A DNA stretch of 64,000 bases from JBHEBG01 sp046557915 (GCF_046557915.1 NZ_JBHEBG010000001.1:1054001-1118000), one strand, 5' to 3'. Positions 1 through 9,576 are shown, numbered from the stretch's first letter. Translations and numbers: made by a program. Notes: generated from the letters alone by a model not told the origin.

Positions 1-2326
1 AACTGATTCCGAAAGTTACAAAACGACCCCGCTGACTGAAATTCCTAAGATAGAAATCGGGTTGATTGGTGACACTTTCCCTAATCCGGGATGCAAATAC
101 ATCTCTAATGCTCAAGTTTAAAATGGCCTTTCCTTTTAAAATCTTCTTTCTTGCACCAAAATCCATAAATAGGTTTTCAGTGATTTCTTGTTGAAAAGTT
201 CTAAAACCAGAGCGATAATTACCCATTAGTTCAATATCGATATCCGAAGGAAGTTTAATCTTACTGGTAAGCCTTGTTGACCATTGGTCGCCCTTGAAAT
301 CAAAGGAAGTACCCTCAAACGAGCCTTTACGCACAAAATGTCTAAGGTTGAAATCGTTGGTAAACGACAGCCAATTGGTAGGAATGTACTTTGCGTTGAA
401 CTCGATACCTGTGGTATTATTTATGCCTATGTTCTCTGGGCGCGAGATACTTACATTATCTTCGAAGACGACCACTCGCTCCACCACATCTACGGTATGG
501 CGATAGAATACGCCCAAGTTCATGGAGACCTTGCCCAGCGTGTATATACTCGTAATTTCGTAGCTATCGGTAAACTCGGGCTGTAGGTTGGGATTTCCAG
601 TACGGATATTAAAATTATTACGAATGTTAAAGAAAGGATTTAAGTCCCATAATCTTGGACGAAATATCCGTTTGGAATACCCAGCTTGCAGCGAGAGATT
701 ATCGTTCACTTTATAAGAAGTATGTCCGCTAGGGAAAAAATTGGCATACCTTTGATCGTTACTTTCATTTGTGTTCTGCAAGAGTGTCCCTACATCGGTC
801 TCCTCAAAACGCCCTCCCAGTTTCAATCCCCATTTATCACCTTCATAAGCAGCCGTTACATAAATGCCCAACACCTTTTGTGTCCATTCAAACACACTGG
901 TCAAATCAGGATTCTCCACAAAACCAATCCCGTCAAAATCACTAATGGCAAAGTCGTTCTTTACATCATTGATTTGATATTGACTCCCGGTTTCAATGGT
1001 ATATTTTTCTGCCCAAGGATGTGTATAGTCGAGTTTGAAGATGTAATCGGCTTGACTAAAATCTGTTCGAGTCTGTTGTTGCATGTCCTCGTTATTGCCA
1101 ATAGTGGTGGTATTTGTAAAATCGGAAGACTGGTCTTTGGCAAAGAGATTACCTGTTGCACTAATCAACAAAGATTGATCTTCGTTTCCTTCAAAATCTT
1201 TTTTGTATTGTAGTTCATAGGAGTATTTAGGGTTGGTGGCGGTCGTTAACTCACGACGATCAAATGCATCGGTTATGGAATTTCCCGAATCGAAGGTGCT
1301 GAAAACTGCATCAGAATTTTCCTTTTCCCATTCGTATGCAAAATTCCCAGAAAGGGTCAGTACGTTATATTCATTAATATGGTAATCAGTGCCAAGAATG
1401 AGGTTGAAAAAGGTTTCGTTCTTATCGCTTTGTCCGGAACTGTTAATAGCAGTATTTTCAACCAAATTTCGATTTTCACTTTCATCGTCACTTGGGAAGG
1501 TTCTACGACCAAAACCCAACTGACTAAATAAATTGAATTTCTCGGTACGTCTATTTAAGCTAAGGCCAAGGCTGTGGTTATTGGGGACGCCCGTGTTCAA
1601 CGTAACCGAACCATTCAGTCCTTTTTTCTCCTCCTTCTTCAAAACGATATTGATGATACCCGAAGTTCCTTCGGCATCGTATTTGGCTGATGGGTTGGTG
1701 ATTACTTCAATACGTTCTATCATGTCTGCGGTAAGGGTGCCAAGGGCATTGCCTTGTTCATTGGCTATGACCGAAGGTTTTCCATTGATGAGCATCTGTA
1801 CACCCTGGCTACCCCGTAAGCTTACCTGTCCTTCGATGTTAACATTGACAGATGGTACATTGTTCAATACCTCCAGGGCACTTGCCCCGGTACTGCTCAA
1901 ATCAGCTCCCACATTGAAAACGCGTTTGTCAAGTTTGAATACTGTTTGGGAAATTTCACCTTCAACTACAACTTCCTTCAACTGTTGGGTATCTTCCGCA
2001 AGCGAAATCGTCCCCAAATCTATTCTAGCGTTTACCACCTGGGCATTATCGATGCGGTTGGTTGTAAAACCTATGAAACTTACTTCGATATAAAAATCGG
2101 AGGCATTGGTTTCCAAGGTAAAAGTACCGTCTTCAAGAGTAGTGGTTCCGGCAATCGGTTTTTGGTCAGTTGGGTTGCCTACAAGCACCGTAGCAAACTC
2201 AATGGGGTTGCCACCAGTTTCTTCAATTACTTTTCCAGAAATAGTAATAGTTCCGTTTTGTGCGGATGCCTTATGGATTCCAAAAATGAACATTCCAACA
2301 AACCAAATGAAACAAAACTTCCTCAT
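1..2326 (-). CDS. Outer-membrane beta-barrel receptor, TonB-dependent-receptor-like (3' end cut by window)
   Basis: Reading the minus strand from the ATG at 2324-2326 gives about 775 residues without a stop. A signal peptide ends near ASAQ (residues 20-23). A carboxypeptidase-regulatory-like domain follows (about 28-110), then a plug-like segment with LEVLNNVPSVNV and IERIEVITNPSAKYDAEGTS, then a long series of aromatic beta-strands. This order fits the outer-membrane beta-barrel family related to TonB-dependent receptors (OMP_b-brl_3 type) rather than a classic SusC. The reading is still open at base 1, near the expected C-terminal strand, so only a few residues are probably missing. The divergent neighbour is a LytS-type kinase, so the pair may share the 2327-2516 control region. 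The substrate cannot be read from the sequence. Confidence 0.85.
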   Translation of the reverse strand, partial: MRKFCFIWFVGMFIFGIHKASAQNGTITISGKVIEETGGNPIEFATVLVGNPTDQKPIAGTTTLEDGTFTLETNASDFYIEVSFIGFTTNRIDNAQVVNARIDLGTISLAEDTQQLKEVVVEGEISQTVFKLDKRVFNVGADLSSTGASALEVLNNVPSVNVNIEGQVSLRGSQGVQMLINGKPSVIANEQGNALGTLTADMIERIEVITNPSAKYDAEGTSGIINIVLKKEEKKGLNGSVTLNTGVPNNHSLGLSLNRRTEKFNLFSQLGFGRRTFPSDDESENRNLVENTAINSSGQSDKNETFFNLILGTDYHINEYNVLTLSGNFAYEWEKENSDAVFSTFDSGNSITDAFDRRELTTATNPKYSYELQYKKDFEGNEDQSLLISATGNLFAKDQSSDFTNTTTIGNNEDMQQQTRTDFSQADYIFKLDYTHPWAEKYTIETGSQYQINDVKNDFAISDFDGIGFVENPDLTSVFEWTQKVLGIYVTAAYEGDKWGLKLGGRFEETDVGTLLQNTNESNDQRYANFFPSGHTSYKVNDNLSLQAGYSKRIFRPRLWDLNPFFNIRNNFNIRTGNPNLQPEFTDSYEITSIYTLGKVSMNLGVFYRHTVDVVERVVVFEDNVSISRPENIGINNTTGIEFNAKYIPTNWLSFTNDFNLRHFVRKGSFEGTSFDFKGDQWSTRLTSKIKLPSDIDIELMGNYRSGFRTFQQEITENLFMDFGARKKILKGKAILNLSIRDVFASRIRESVTNQPDFYLRNFSQRGRFVTFGIS

Positions 2327-2516
2327 CTTAAAAACTCATTATAGATTGTACTTCAAAGATGCTTTATAGTAAAATTATAGGTCCTCTATTTTCTGCAAAC
2401 GACGAAAAGGGCATCCCAAACGACATACGTTTCACTCTTCTGCTGTTTACCCCCTTCAATCCGTCGATGACAGTATTGTATAAACACGGCGTATTATAAA
2501 ATGGTATTTTTATATC

Positions 2517-3545
2517 ATGGCCGCCAAGCAAGCTTTTTTTAGCAGTACTTCGAAAGAAATGTTTTTTCAAGTGATATTGCATGTCGTTTTGTTTTTGTTC
2601 TTTTCTTTCGACCGTAATGAACCTAGTATTCAGGAATTCAAGGTGGTAGCTTTTATAAATTACGCATTGGGTGCATTTGTTATCAATTATGTATTACTGC
2701 CCCATTTTTTTTACCGTAAAAAGTACTTGCTTTTCTTTGTTTTTGTATCTATTATGGTGGCGGTGATTATCGCAGTAGAAGAATTGGTGCTCGAACAGAT
2801 TTATTATCCCGATACCAGGGGCAGCAATTTTCCGGGAGTTATTTATAGTTTATTGGATGTGATGCCGGTGATTGCCATCTTGGCAGGTTTTAAATTTGCG
2901 TGGGATGCTTCGATCAAGCAACGCGAATTGGAAAAATTACGTTCTTCAATACAGGAAAGTGAGCTTCAATTCTTGAAATCACAAATCAATCCGCATTTTT
3001 TGTTCAACAACCTTAATAACCTATATTCTTATGCTATGGTACAATCGCCGAAAACACCCTCCATCATTTTGGAACTTTCTTCGGTACTACGGTATATGCT
3101 ATATGATTGTAAGGAGAAATATGTACCGTTGCAAAAGGAAATAGAACACCTAAAGAACTTCACCAAACTCAACGAACTTCAAATTGAAGAGCGGGGAAAG
3201 GTGAATTTCAAAACAGAAAATGTCAAATCTGGCTATAAAATCGCTCCTTTAATATTGACGGTCTTTGTTGAAAATGCGTTTAAGCACAGCACTGCAAGCC
3301 AATCTGACAATATTTTCATTGAGGTGAATGTTAAGGTTGAGGAAAATGGGCTACTTGATTTTGAATGTAGAAATAGCTTTCGCCCCGTTACCAATACAGA
3401 CAGCCTTTCAAAAGGCATTGGATTGCAGAACGTAAAAAAACGGTTACGTCTGTTATATCACAACGCCCACGAATTAAACATAAAAAACGAACAAAATGTC
3501 TACAGTGTGCATTTAACCATGCAGCTAAAATTAGAAGGCGAATGA
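2517..3545 (+). CDS. LytS/YehU-type membrane sensor histidine kinase
   Basis: This is a 342-residue sensor kinase. The first 130 residues contain about four hydrophobic helices (near 15-30, 45-62, 69-88 and 108-127) with almost no periplasmic domain, so it probably senses within or at the membrane. A short coiled-coil linker leads into the His_kinase domain. The phospho-acceptor lies in INPHFLFNNLNNL (His160), the ATP N-box in FVENAFKH (Asn253) and a G-box in SKGIGLQNVKKRL. The gene overlaps the LytTR regulator by 4 bases (ATGA), so the two are translationally coupled partners. The ATG at 2517 has no clear Shine-Dalgarno sequence. An in-frame ATG at 2559 is possible and would trim 14 residues. 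The signal is unknown. Confidence 0.9.
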   Translation: MAAKQAFFSSTSKEMFFQVILHVVLFLFFSFDRNEPSIQEFKVVAFINYALGAFVINYVLLPHFFYRKKYLLFFVFVSIMVAVIIAVEELVLEQIYYPDTRGSNFPGVIYSLLDVMPVIAILAGFKFAWDASIKQRELEKLRSSIQESELQFLKSQINPHFLFNNLNNLYSYAMVQSPKTPSIILELSSVLRYMLYDCKEKYVPLQKEIEHLKNFTKLNELQIEERGKVNFKTENVKSGYKIAPLILTVFVENAFKHSTASQSDNIFIEVNVKVEENGLLDFECRNSFRPVTNTDSLSKGIGLQNVKKRLRLLYHNAHELNIKNEQNVYSVHLTMQLKLEGE

Positions 3546-4249
3546 TACGTTGCATCATTATTGAAGACCAGCCACCGGCGCAAAGGGTATTGCAAAAATA
3601 CATTTCAGACTTTGGAATGATAGAGTTAAAAGGCACCTACGCCGATGCACTACAGGCAATGGATTTCATAAAGACCGAACCAATTGATTTAGTCTTTTTG
3701 GATATTCATTTGCCGAAGATTTCCGGTATCGACTTTTTGAAGACCTTAAATCCAAGGCCTAATGTAATTCTTACCACGGCATTTTCAGAGTACGCATTGG
3801 AAAGTTATGATTACAACGTACTGGACTATTTATTAAAACCCTTTTCATTCGAACGTTTTGTACAGGCGGTATCTAAAATGCCCTCACCAAAAACACTCCC
3901 AAAAGATTCAAAAGAAGAGGTGCGGTCGATATCCTTTGAAGAGGTCATCTTCATTAAATCAGGATACGAACATATCAAAATTGCGGTATCGGACATTCGG
4001 TTTATACAATCCGATGCCGACTACACAGAAATAGTTACCACCAAAAAAAAGTATCTTACCCAAGAACCCTTGAGATATTGGGAAGAAACTCTTGATCCCA
4101 AAAAGTTCATTAGAGTACACAAATCGTATATTCTTAATCTTTCAAAAATCCAAAAAGTCGTAGGCAATCAGGTCCGATTGGATGAGAAGACTATTCTTCC
4201 TATCGGAAGGGCCTTTAAGGATGGCTTTATGAAACTCATTTTAAAATAG
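3542..4249 (+). CDS. LytTR-family response regulator
   Basis: This 235-residue regulator has an N-terminal receiver domain with acidic pair Glu8/Asp9, predicted phospho-acceptor Asp54 (LVFLDIHLPK), the conserved Thr in LTTAFSEYAL and Lys99 in LLKPF. The C-terminal LytTR DNA-binding domain spans about 130-233 and includes FIRVHKSYILNLSKI. It overlaps its cognate kinase by four bases. LytS/LytTR pairs of this kind usually act on a nearby target. The divergent outer-membrane receptor is the obvious candidate, but no repeated binding site was found to support this. Confidence 0.92.
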   Translation: MIRCIIIEDQPPAQRVLQKYISDFGMIELKGTYADALQAMDFIKTEPIDLVFLDIHLPKISGIDFLKTLNPRPNVILTTAFSEYALESYDYNVLDYLLKPFSFERFVQAVSKMPSPKTLPKDSKEEVRSISFEEVIFIKSGYEHIKIAVSDIRFIQSDADYTEIVTTKKKYLTQEPLRYWEETLDPKKFIRVHKSYILNLSKIQKVVGNQVRLDEKTILPIGRAFKDGFMKLILK

Positions 4250-4742
4250 GATAACCCACTGCATATTGCCTGTAAAAGGTTTCTTCCGAAAGTGGAGGGT
4301 TAGAACCGAAGCCCGTACGTACTGCAATTAGACTATATTTTTTAAAAGTACTTTCTTACTCGGAATGGACCAATGACGGGAGGTGCCGCCATATTGGGTG
4401 CCAATTGGGAATGGAAGGGCACTTCAGCCTAAAGGGAGCATAATAACCTATTAGCAAATCAAATGCCAACCACCATGTTTTGTGAGTTCCAAAACGTTCG
4501 TTTTATAAACGCTTCAAAATGGACTGAATTCTTCATGACAAGGCTCTATATAGTATTGTAACCATTTCAATATTGTAAATACCCCCGTTAAACGCATATT
4601 ACCTTTACTCTAAGTTTATTACGTGGAAACAGTGAATTAAATTCCTAATGACAACTGGGAAAAAAGTCCTTAATGATTTATATCATTTCTTAAATAGCTG
4701 ATAGATAGTAGATTTAGTGCTCAAACTAAAAACTTAACACTA
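4250..4742. other. Intergenic region, no gene recognised
   Basis: About 490 bases without a convincing reading frame on either strand. It follows the regulator stop and precedes a small ORF at 4743. I see no strong hairpin with a T-run, no tRNA-like fold and no clear flavobacterial promoter. The AT-rich 3' half presumably holds the promoter for the small ORF and acetyltransferase pair. Confidence 0.5.
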
Positions 4743-4886
4743 ATGAAAACTATAACTATTTTGCTTTTTGCGTTCTACGCAATGATGTTCTTTGGTAAGA
4801 CCGAAAATACCGGAGACAGTGTAATTAATACAACACAGATTGTTCACACAGCAAAAATGATAAAAAATTTAAAGGGAAAACTATGA
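4743..4886 (+). CDS. Small ORF (47 aa) with signal-like N-terminus, coupled to the acetyltransferase gene
   Basis: ATG at 4743 opens a 47-codon frame ending in TGA at 4884-4886, which overlaps the ATG of the next gene as ATGA. The peptide begins MKTITILLFAFYAMMFFGK, a plausible export signal or membrane helix, followed by a short polar tail ending NLKGKL. Terminal ATGA overlap is typical of translational coupling, which is the main argument that the frame is used. It could be a secreted micro-peptide or a leader ORF. No family is recognised and the frame is short, so confidence is moderate. Confidence 0.4.
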   Translation: MKTITILLFAFYAMMFFGKTENTGDSVINTTQIVHTAKMIKNLKGKL

Positions 4887-5644
4887 AAATAGTAGAGGTT
4901 ACAACAGAAAATGCGGTAAAGGAGACTTTCTTTTGCATAAAAGACACCAAAAGACAAGGATTTAAGGATAAAGTTAATTGGTTTGAAAAGCGTCATAAAG
5001 AAGGCTTAAGAATAAAAATCTTGAAAAATGATGAAGACAAGATGATTGGCTTTATTGAATATGTTCCGGCCAAAAATGCTTGGCGTCCTATAGATGCTGA
5101 TAATTATATGTTTGTTCATTGTACCTATGTCTACTCTAAAAAAGAGCGAAGTAAAGGTTATGGTTCAATACTTATTGGAGAAGCCGAAAAAGAAGCAAAA
5201 GCGAAAGGTATGGATGGCGTATGTGTAATAACAAGCACGGGTGGTTGGTTGGCCAACAAAAGCCTTTTTGAGAAAAATGGGTTTGAGCAGATCGAAGCAA
5301 AGGACAGGTTTGAACTACTTTCCAAAACATGGAACAGGGACGCAAAAAAACCGAAATTTTACAATTGGACCAACCAGCAAAAAAAGTACAAAGGTTGGCA
5401 TTTGCTTTATGCAGATCAGTGCCCTTGGAACGAGAAGTCTGTAGCAGCATTATTAAACGTTGCGATGGATTACGATGTAGATTTGAAAGTGTCTAAAATA
5501 AATACCGTAAAAGAAGCAAAAATGGCACCTTCTGGTTTTGGCGTTTTCAATCTTTTGCACAATGGCAGATTGCTAGATGATCATTACCTAAGTGCAACAC
5601 GGTTCAGAAATATTTTAAAGAAAGAACTCAATATGGCAAAATAA
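4883..5644 (+). CDS. GNAT N-acetyltransferase with C-terminal YoaP-like domain
   Basis: This 253-residue cytoplasmic protein has two parts. Residues 1 to about 150 are a GNAT fold with an acetyl-CoA-binding stretch near KKERSKGYGSILIGEAEKEA and the typical KSLFEKNGFEQIE near the end. Residues about 170-250 resemble the YoaP-like C-terminal domain, with YADQCPWNEKSV at its start, a thioredoxin-like turn carrying a single Cys. Proteins of this layout are common in Firmicutes and Bacteroidota, but the acceptor substrate is unknown. The start overlaps the upstream small ORF by four bases. No signal peptide or membrane helix is present. Confidence 0.85.
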   Translation: MKIVEVTTENAVKETFFCIKDTKRQGFKDKVNWFEKRHKEGLRIKILKNDEDKMIGFIEYVPAKNAWRPIDADNYMFVHCTYVYSKKERSKGYGSILIGEAEKEAKAKGMDGVCVITSTGGWLANKSLFEKNGFEQIEAKDRFELLSKTWNRDAKKPKFYNWTNQQKKYKGWHLLYADQCPWNEKSVAALLNVAMDYDVDLKVSKINTVKEAKMAPSGFGVFNLLHNGRLLDDHYLSATRFRNILKKELNMAK

Positions 5645-5945
5645 TAGAACGATTGTGACAAGACGGAGTACGAAAGACCTGGAGGCAGCCTTGGCAGAGG
5701 CTTTGTTTGTATTAATTTTCCATTGTATAACCTTCTTTTGCTCTTCAACATTCTGCGATGTTTTACCAATAAAACCTGCTACAACCACTACTTGGTTCAA
5801 ATCGGTCATTTTTAAAGGTTAAATCTTAAGTTTAATTACTGAAGTGTGCAGTGTTTCGGGAATAATGAAATTAGGTTTTGACCTACCCGAAATATAATGC
5901 GCATTTATTATTATTGTAAATTTAGAGAATCCAAAAATTGAAATT
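5645..5945. other. Intergenic region with a short dispersed repeat and a doubtful minus-strand ORF
   Basis: About 300 bases. Bases 5661-5692 closely resemble 9226-9257 (see the repeat entries). A minus-strand frame of 64 codons (ATG at 5809) reads into the end of the acetyltransferase gene. Its first 45 residues, beginning MTDLNQVVVVAGFIGKTSQN, look protein-like, but its tail overlaps a real gene, so it is either a decayed gene or chance. No terminator is obvious. Confidence 0.4.
5661..5692 (+). repeat. Short dispersed repeat, copy 1
   Basis: The core ACGAAAGACCTGGAGGCAGC, with flanks on both sides, matches the segment at 9226-9257 apart from a few substitutions and one inserted A. Both copies lie in non-coding DNA just beyond the end of a gene. 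The function is unknown. It may be an RNA element or a remnant of a mobile or repeated sequence. Confidence 0.4.
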
Positions 5946-6398
5946 ATGAAAAAAACGTTCTTTATTCTTGCTTTGCTCCTCGGTTTTGGCTCCCACGCGC
6001 AAAATACAAATAAGGTATCCATAGAAAGAGTGATCACAACATTTTACGATGGCTTCAATGCCAGGGATTCCGTAAAAATGAAACTAATGCTCTCTAAAAA
6101 TTTCCTGTATCAGGATGTAGATGAAGTTTATGGAAAAAAAATAGTTAAGACAGAAGATATAAACACAGTTATAAAAACAATTTCGGGCATTCCAAAAACG
6201 ACCCAATTTAGACAGGAATTGGGGGAATTAAAGATAAACATGGACGACCAGATTGCCAATGTATGGGTAGCCTATAAATTTTATCTCTATGACGCCTATT
6301 ACCATTGTGGCGTTAGTTCTTTTCAATTGGCCAAAGAGGATGGGGACTGGAAAATTATTTCGTTGCTGGACCATCATTCCAAGGAAGGATGTAAATAG
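5946..6398 (+). CDS. Secreted NTF2-like (SnoaL-like) protein
   Basis: The protein has 150 residues and a clear signal peptide ending near GSHAQ (residue 19), so it is exported to the periplasm. The mature part has the NTF2-like cone-fold pattern: an N-terminal helix (VITTFYDGFNARDSVKM), a central strand with VWVAYKFYLYD and a final strand with GDWKIISLLDHHS. Such domains in Bacteroidota are small ligand-binding or isomerase-like proteins of unknown role. The gene stands alone, with a convergent propeller gene downstream. Confidence 0.75.
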   Translation: MKKTFFILALLLGFGSHAQNTNKVSIERVITTFYDGFNARDSVKMKLMLSKNFLYQDVDEVYGKKIVKTEDINTVIKTISGIPKTTQFRQELGELKINMDDQIANVWVAYKFYLYDAYYHCGVSSFQLAKEDGDWKIISLLDHHSKEGCK

Positions 6399-6553
6399 CT
6401 TGTGCAGCAATTAACTTTACGACGGCATAAAGAATCTGGTATTTTTAAGCTAATTCCATTTTGGAAAGGTAATCAATGGCGCATTGGCATCATAAGTTCC
6501 TGGAAAGTGAGCTAAAAACTTGGATTTTCAATTTTGGGCGCGCAATAAATAAG

Positions 6554-8491
6554 TCAAAGCCGCTCAATGGAAACTTCTTTGCCATCAAAAATATATAGTA
6601 CCCTTTCGATCTCGTCAATGATAAAATTATCTTGCTGGGTATTTATTTCCTTCAAAACCTCTTCTGCGCCCGTATCGATTTTCAAATCGATTATCTGTAT
6701 TTTACCATCTTGGGGAACAGCGATAACCATGGAATCGTCATTTTTTCTACTTTTCCTTAATCGTTTAAAAACGTACTCTAGGTTAGAACCCAGATCTACA
6801 TCAAAATCTGTTAGGCTGTTTAAGCCTCGGGAATAAGAATGATACGTACCGTATATACCGGAAACTGCCATACCAAAACCACCTAAATTGTTGGATACGA
6901 TTGTATTTCTGAACGCACGATTTGCTTGGGTGGGGGCAAAAAGTAATGTGGCCGATGTAATTTGAAGGCCTCTTCCAAGCCAATAAAAAGAGTTACGGAG
7001 AGATCTGCGAACCAAAGAACCAGATTTCAACACCGGATATTCTTTTTTGTAAACCAAGCTCCCCGAAAAATTAAACAAATAGAAATTATTGCTTTCAAAC
7101 AAAAGATAGGCATCGTCCCTAATTTTTAGTTCTGGAAATCTTCTTCCAAAATCAAACTTATGTAGTGATTGTGGAGCTAGGGTGTCCCGATTGTTGAAAA
7201 GATAGAAGTTGTTTTCGCTAAATACGGGAAACTGTCCGGTTTCAGGATTGAACCATACACGATGGTGGGGCAATTCAAGTTTTAAATTTCTGTTGATGAA
7301 ATCGGCATCAAATAGGGCAAGGTCTTCTTTCCATATTTTCCTGCCGGATTCAATTTGAATCCTATTTGCTCTTGAAGGTGTTATAAAAAGGGCGTACGGA
7401 TCATCGTCAAAAATATGCACCGGGTTTTCGTTGTTTGCATACGTAATCTTCAATGGAGTATCCCAGGTATTATGGCCGAACCGGTCAATTCGGGTCAACA
7501 TGTTTTCTTGCACAACCAAATAACTGTCCTTAGTAGGGACAATTTTTTTGATCAAGGGTAAGGGATCCGATTTGCCCCATTTTTTCTTTCCATTATCCGC
7601 ATTGATGATATTAAAACCTTTGGAGGTAATCACCACCAACTGGTCTTTATCTAAATTGGTCTCCATGATGTTTCCAACAACACGCACGGGAGGTCTAGAC
7701 CACAAACTGTCCATATTCTTGGGGTCTACGGCATATATTACAGTTTCCTGATTAAGTTTTTTGCCGCTTAGATGGTTGGAAGATATATAAAACTTATTTC
7801 CATCCTCATTGGATAAAATGCTGGTTATTCCTTTTTTGTCATATTTAATGCTCCCGGTTTTAAGGTCGATTTTTAGTAAATGCCTGTTCTTAAGCCAAAA
7901 AATGTTTTGATCTGCATCTAAAATAACTTTTTCCTCGTTTAGGATTGCACCTTTTGTCCTTGTGAAAAAATCACTGGCTATGTTCGTCATCCATATTCGA
8001 TTCCCAGTCTCGAAATCGAAAAGACCAATTCCGAAACCCTCATCAATTTTACCATCAACCAAAACCGCATTGATTTCGGGTAATAATAAGGTGTTAAAAA
8101 CGGCTTGAAATCCATGTTCATTGGAATTAAATATGATTTTCCCATTGGTAACATCTACTATAGCTCGGGAAATACCCTTTGTATTTAAAGTTTTGGAAAG
8201 AAATTTGGAGTTTATTACGGGTTTGTCCTCAAAAAAAGCATAAGAGGTAAATGGAATCTCGGAATACCGGTTAAAGTCCAATTTTCCTATTTTTTCATTC
8301 TCCCAGATAATATCTTGTTCTTCCGGGTCTATCCCATAGACCGACTCCGAAGTTTTAACCAGTACAATTCCGGTATTGGTATTAAGAGTGTTTTCCTTGA
8401 CCCTGTGCTTCAGCAAAATTTTTTGTTGGGCAAAGACTGTCAATGAATGTACGAGTAAAAGGAATAAAATAAAGTTCTTTTTGATTAACAT
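6554..8491 (-). CDS. Secreted PQQ-like beta-propeller protein
   Basis: The protein has 645 residues and a signal peptide (about 1-21, ending VFAQ). The body is a series of PQQ-like blades: IVDVTNGKIIFNSNEHG, IGLFDFETGNRIWMTN, YAVDPKNMDSLWSRPP, NIINADNGKKKWGKSDP and ANRIQIESGRKIWKEDLA. These are the D-x-x-(T/S)-G-x-x-x-W pattern of such propellers. A C-terminal region after about residue 480 has a hydrophobic patch and a last blade near IDEIERVLYIFDGKE. Such proteins act as extracytoplasmic scaffolds or, rarely, quinoprotein enzymes. No cofactor-site residues were recognised, so an enzyme role is not claimed. It is transcribed alone. Confidence 0.82.
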   Translation of the reverse strand: MLIKKNFILFLLLVHSLTVFAQQKILLKHRVKENTLNTNTGIVLVKTSESVYGIDPEEQDIIWENEKIGKLDFNRYSEIPFTSYAFFEDKPVINSKFLSKTLNTKGISRAIVDVTNGKIIFNSNEHGFQAVFNTLLLPEINAVLVDGKIDEGFGIGLFDFETGNRIWMTNIASDFFTRTKGAILNEEKVILDADQNIFWLKNRHLLKIDLKTGSIKYDKKGITSILSNEDGNKFYISSNHLSGKKLNQETVIYAVDPKNMDSLWSRPPVRVVGNIMETNLDKDQLVVITSKGFNIINADNGKKKWGKSDPLPLIKKIVPTKDSYLVVQENMLTRIDRFGHNTWDTPLKITYANNENPVHIFDDDPYALFITPSRANRIQIESGRKIWKEDLALFDADFINRNLKLELPHHRVWFNPETGQFPVFSENNFYLFNNRDTLAPQSLHKFDFGRRFPELKIRDDAYLLFESNNFYLFNFSGSLVYKKEYPVLKSGSLVRRSLRNSFYWLGRGLQITSATLLFAPTQANRAFRNTIVSNNLGGFGMAVSGIYGTYHSYSRGLNSLTDFDVDLGSNLEYVFKRLRKSRKNDDSMVIAVPQDGKIQIIDLKIDTGAEEVLKEINTQQDNFIIDEIERVLYIFDGKEVSIERL

Positions 8492-8721
8492 TCTACTTTT
8501 ATATATATGAACAGATTACCTTCTTTTATGCAAACAGCATAATTAAGATAGGGCTTTTAACTTAAACCCAAGTTAGTTTAAATACAGCATTTAGATCCAC
8601 GCTTATGGGTAAGATGCAATTAAGGGGAAAAACGCTTCCAACAATGTGTGTTTGCTGGAAGAGGTAGATAAATAATTGTGTTTTGCAATTACCCAGCAGC
8701 CATTATAGGTTGCTTAGATGC

Positions 8722-9141
8722 TTAATTTTTATCCCAACCATTTCTTTCGAACACGCTCTTCAATAAAAGGTCATATTTTTTTAAATAAAGTCCAAATTGT
8801 TCCTCGTTTAAAATAGCTTTAACCTCGGAATGTTGTTTGGCGAGCAAAGTGTCAAATCTTGTTCGTATTTCTGTAGGGGTAAAATCTCTGTCCTTATCAT
8901 CAAGACGTGCCATTTTAAAAGAATGATACAGGATAATATTGTAGTATTCCTCGCGGATGTCGTCGGAAAGTCCCATCGCCGTAGCACGATTGTAAAACCA
9001 GATCTGCATGCTATCGCGTTCTTTGTCGGTAAAGAGCCAAACTTTGTTGGTTTCTTCGTCTTTGGTCGTTTGCGTTTGGCCAAAAGAGTTTACGGAAAGA
9101 AATAGGCATAATGCAATGGCTGCAAATTTCACTAGTTCCAT
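8722..9141 (-). CDS. Small secreted protein of unknown function
   Basis: The protein has 139 residues with a signal peptide ending near VNSFGQ (residue 22). The mature part is highly charged and helical, with WLFTDKERDSMQIWFYNRAT and AILNEEQFGLYLKKYDLLLK. The second segment resembles the LTxEQ helical repeats of small periplasmic stress-type proteins, but the similarity is weak. A TATATTTG box (minus strand, 9164-9171) lies just upstream and would fit a flavobacterial -7 element, though no -33 TTG is at the right distance. No family is recognised. Confidence 0.65.
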   Translation of the reverse strand: MELVKFAAIALCLFLSVNSFGQTQTTKDEETNKVWLFTDKERDSMQIWFYNRATAMGLSDDIREEYYNIILYHSFKMARLDDKDRDFTPTEIRTRFDTLLAKQHSEVKAILNEEQFGLYLKKYDLLLKSVFERNGWDKN

Positions 9142-9576
9142 GTTTGGGGTGTTAGGGTTTTTTCAAATATAACGAATAAAACTTAGGTATGTGTTTGGAA
9201 AGGAAACGGGAAAAATATTTTACAAAATGGAATACGAAAAGACCAGGAGGCAGTCTGTGGTGGCGCACGTATAAGGCAATAAACACCGCCCTAAAAACAT
9301 TTATTATATAAGACTTTTATTCTCCATTTTGAAGGTATTAAATTACAGATAAATGTAATTACTTTTTGGCTCTAAGTGCCATGGTCACCTTAGGAACTGC
9401 TTGGTCATTTCTTTGCAGGGAGATTTTTTATCATGCTTTTTTGGGAATTGGACTATTGCTTCTATTTTGTACCTTTACTGATGTCACCAATCCATGCGGT
9501 TTGAACATGTTTTCTACATCAAGTGTTTGTGATCAGATCTCCATTTTCTGCTTTTATCGCCTAAACATTTAGCAAA
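9142..9576. other. Divergent intergenic region upstream of the hybrid regulator
   Basis: About 435 bases between divergent genes. It holds the second copy of the short repeat (9226-9257). A 68-codon plus-strand frame at 9366-9572 is Cys- and Phe-rich with no family resemblance and is taken as chance. A sequence reading TTG-N19-TACCTTTA around 9440-9480 might be a promoter for the hybrid regulator but lacks the last G of the -7 box. Confidence 0.4.
9226..9257 (+). repeat. Short dispersed repeat, copy 2
   Basis: The core TACGAAAAGACCAGGAGGCA parallels copy 1 at 5661-5692. The two differ by a few substitutions and one extra A. It lies in the divergent intergenic region. Two copies within 3.6 kb suggest more in the genome. 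Confidence 0.4.

Noticed and set aside
284..586. Plus-strand ORF of 100 codons
   Set aside because: It lies opposite the outer-membrane receptor gene, whose minus-strand reading is clearly protein-like. It is a shadow frame.
9366..9572. 68-codon plus-strand ORF before the hybrid regulator
   Set aside because: Composition rich in Cys and Phe with no signal, domain or conservation sign; probably chance in intergenic DNA.
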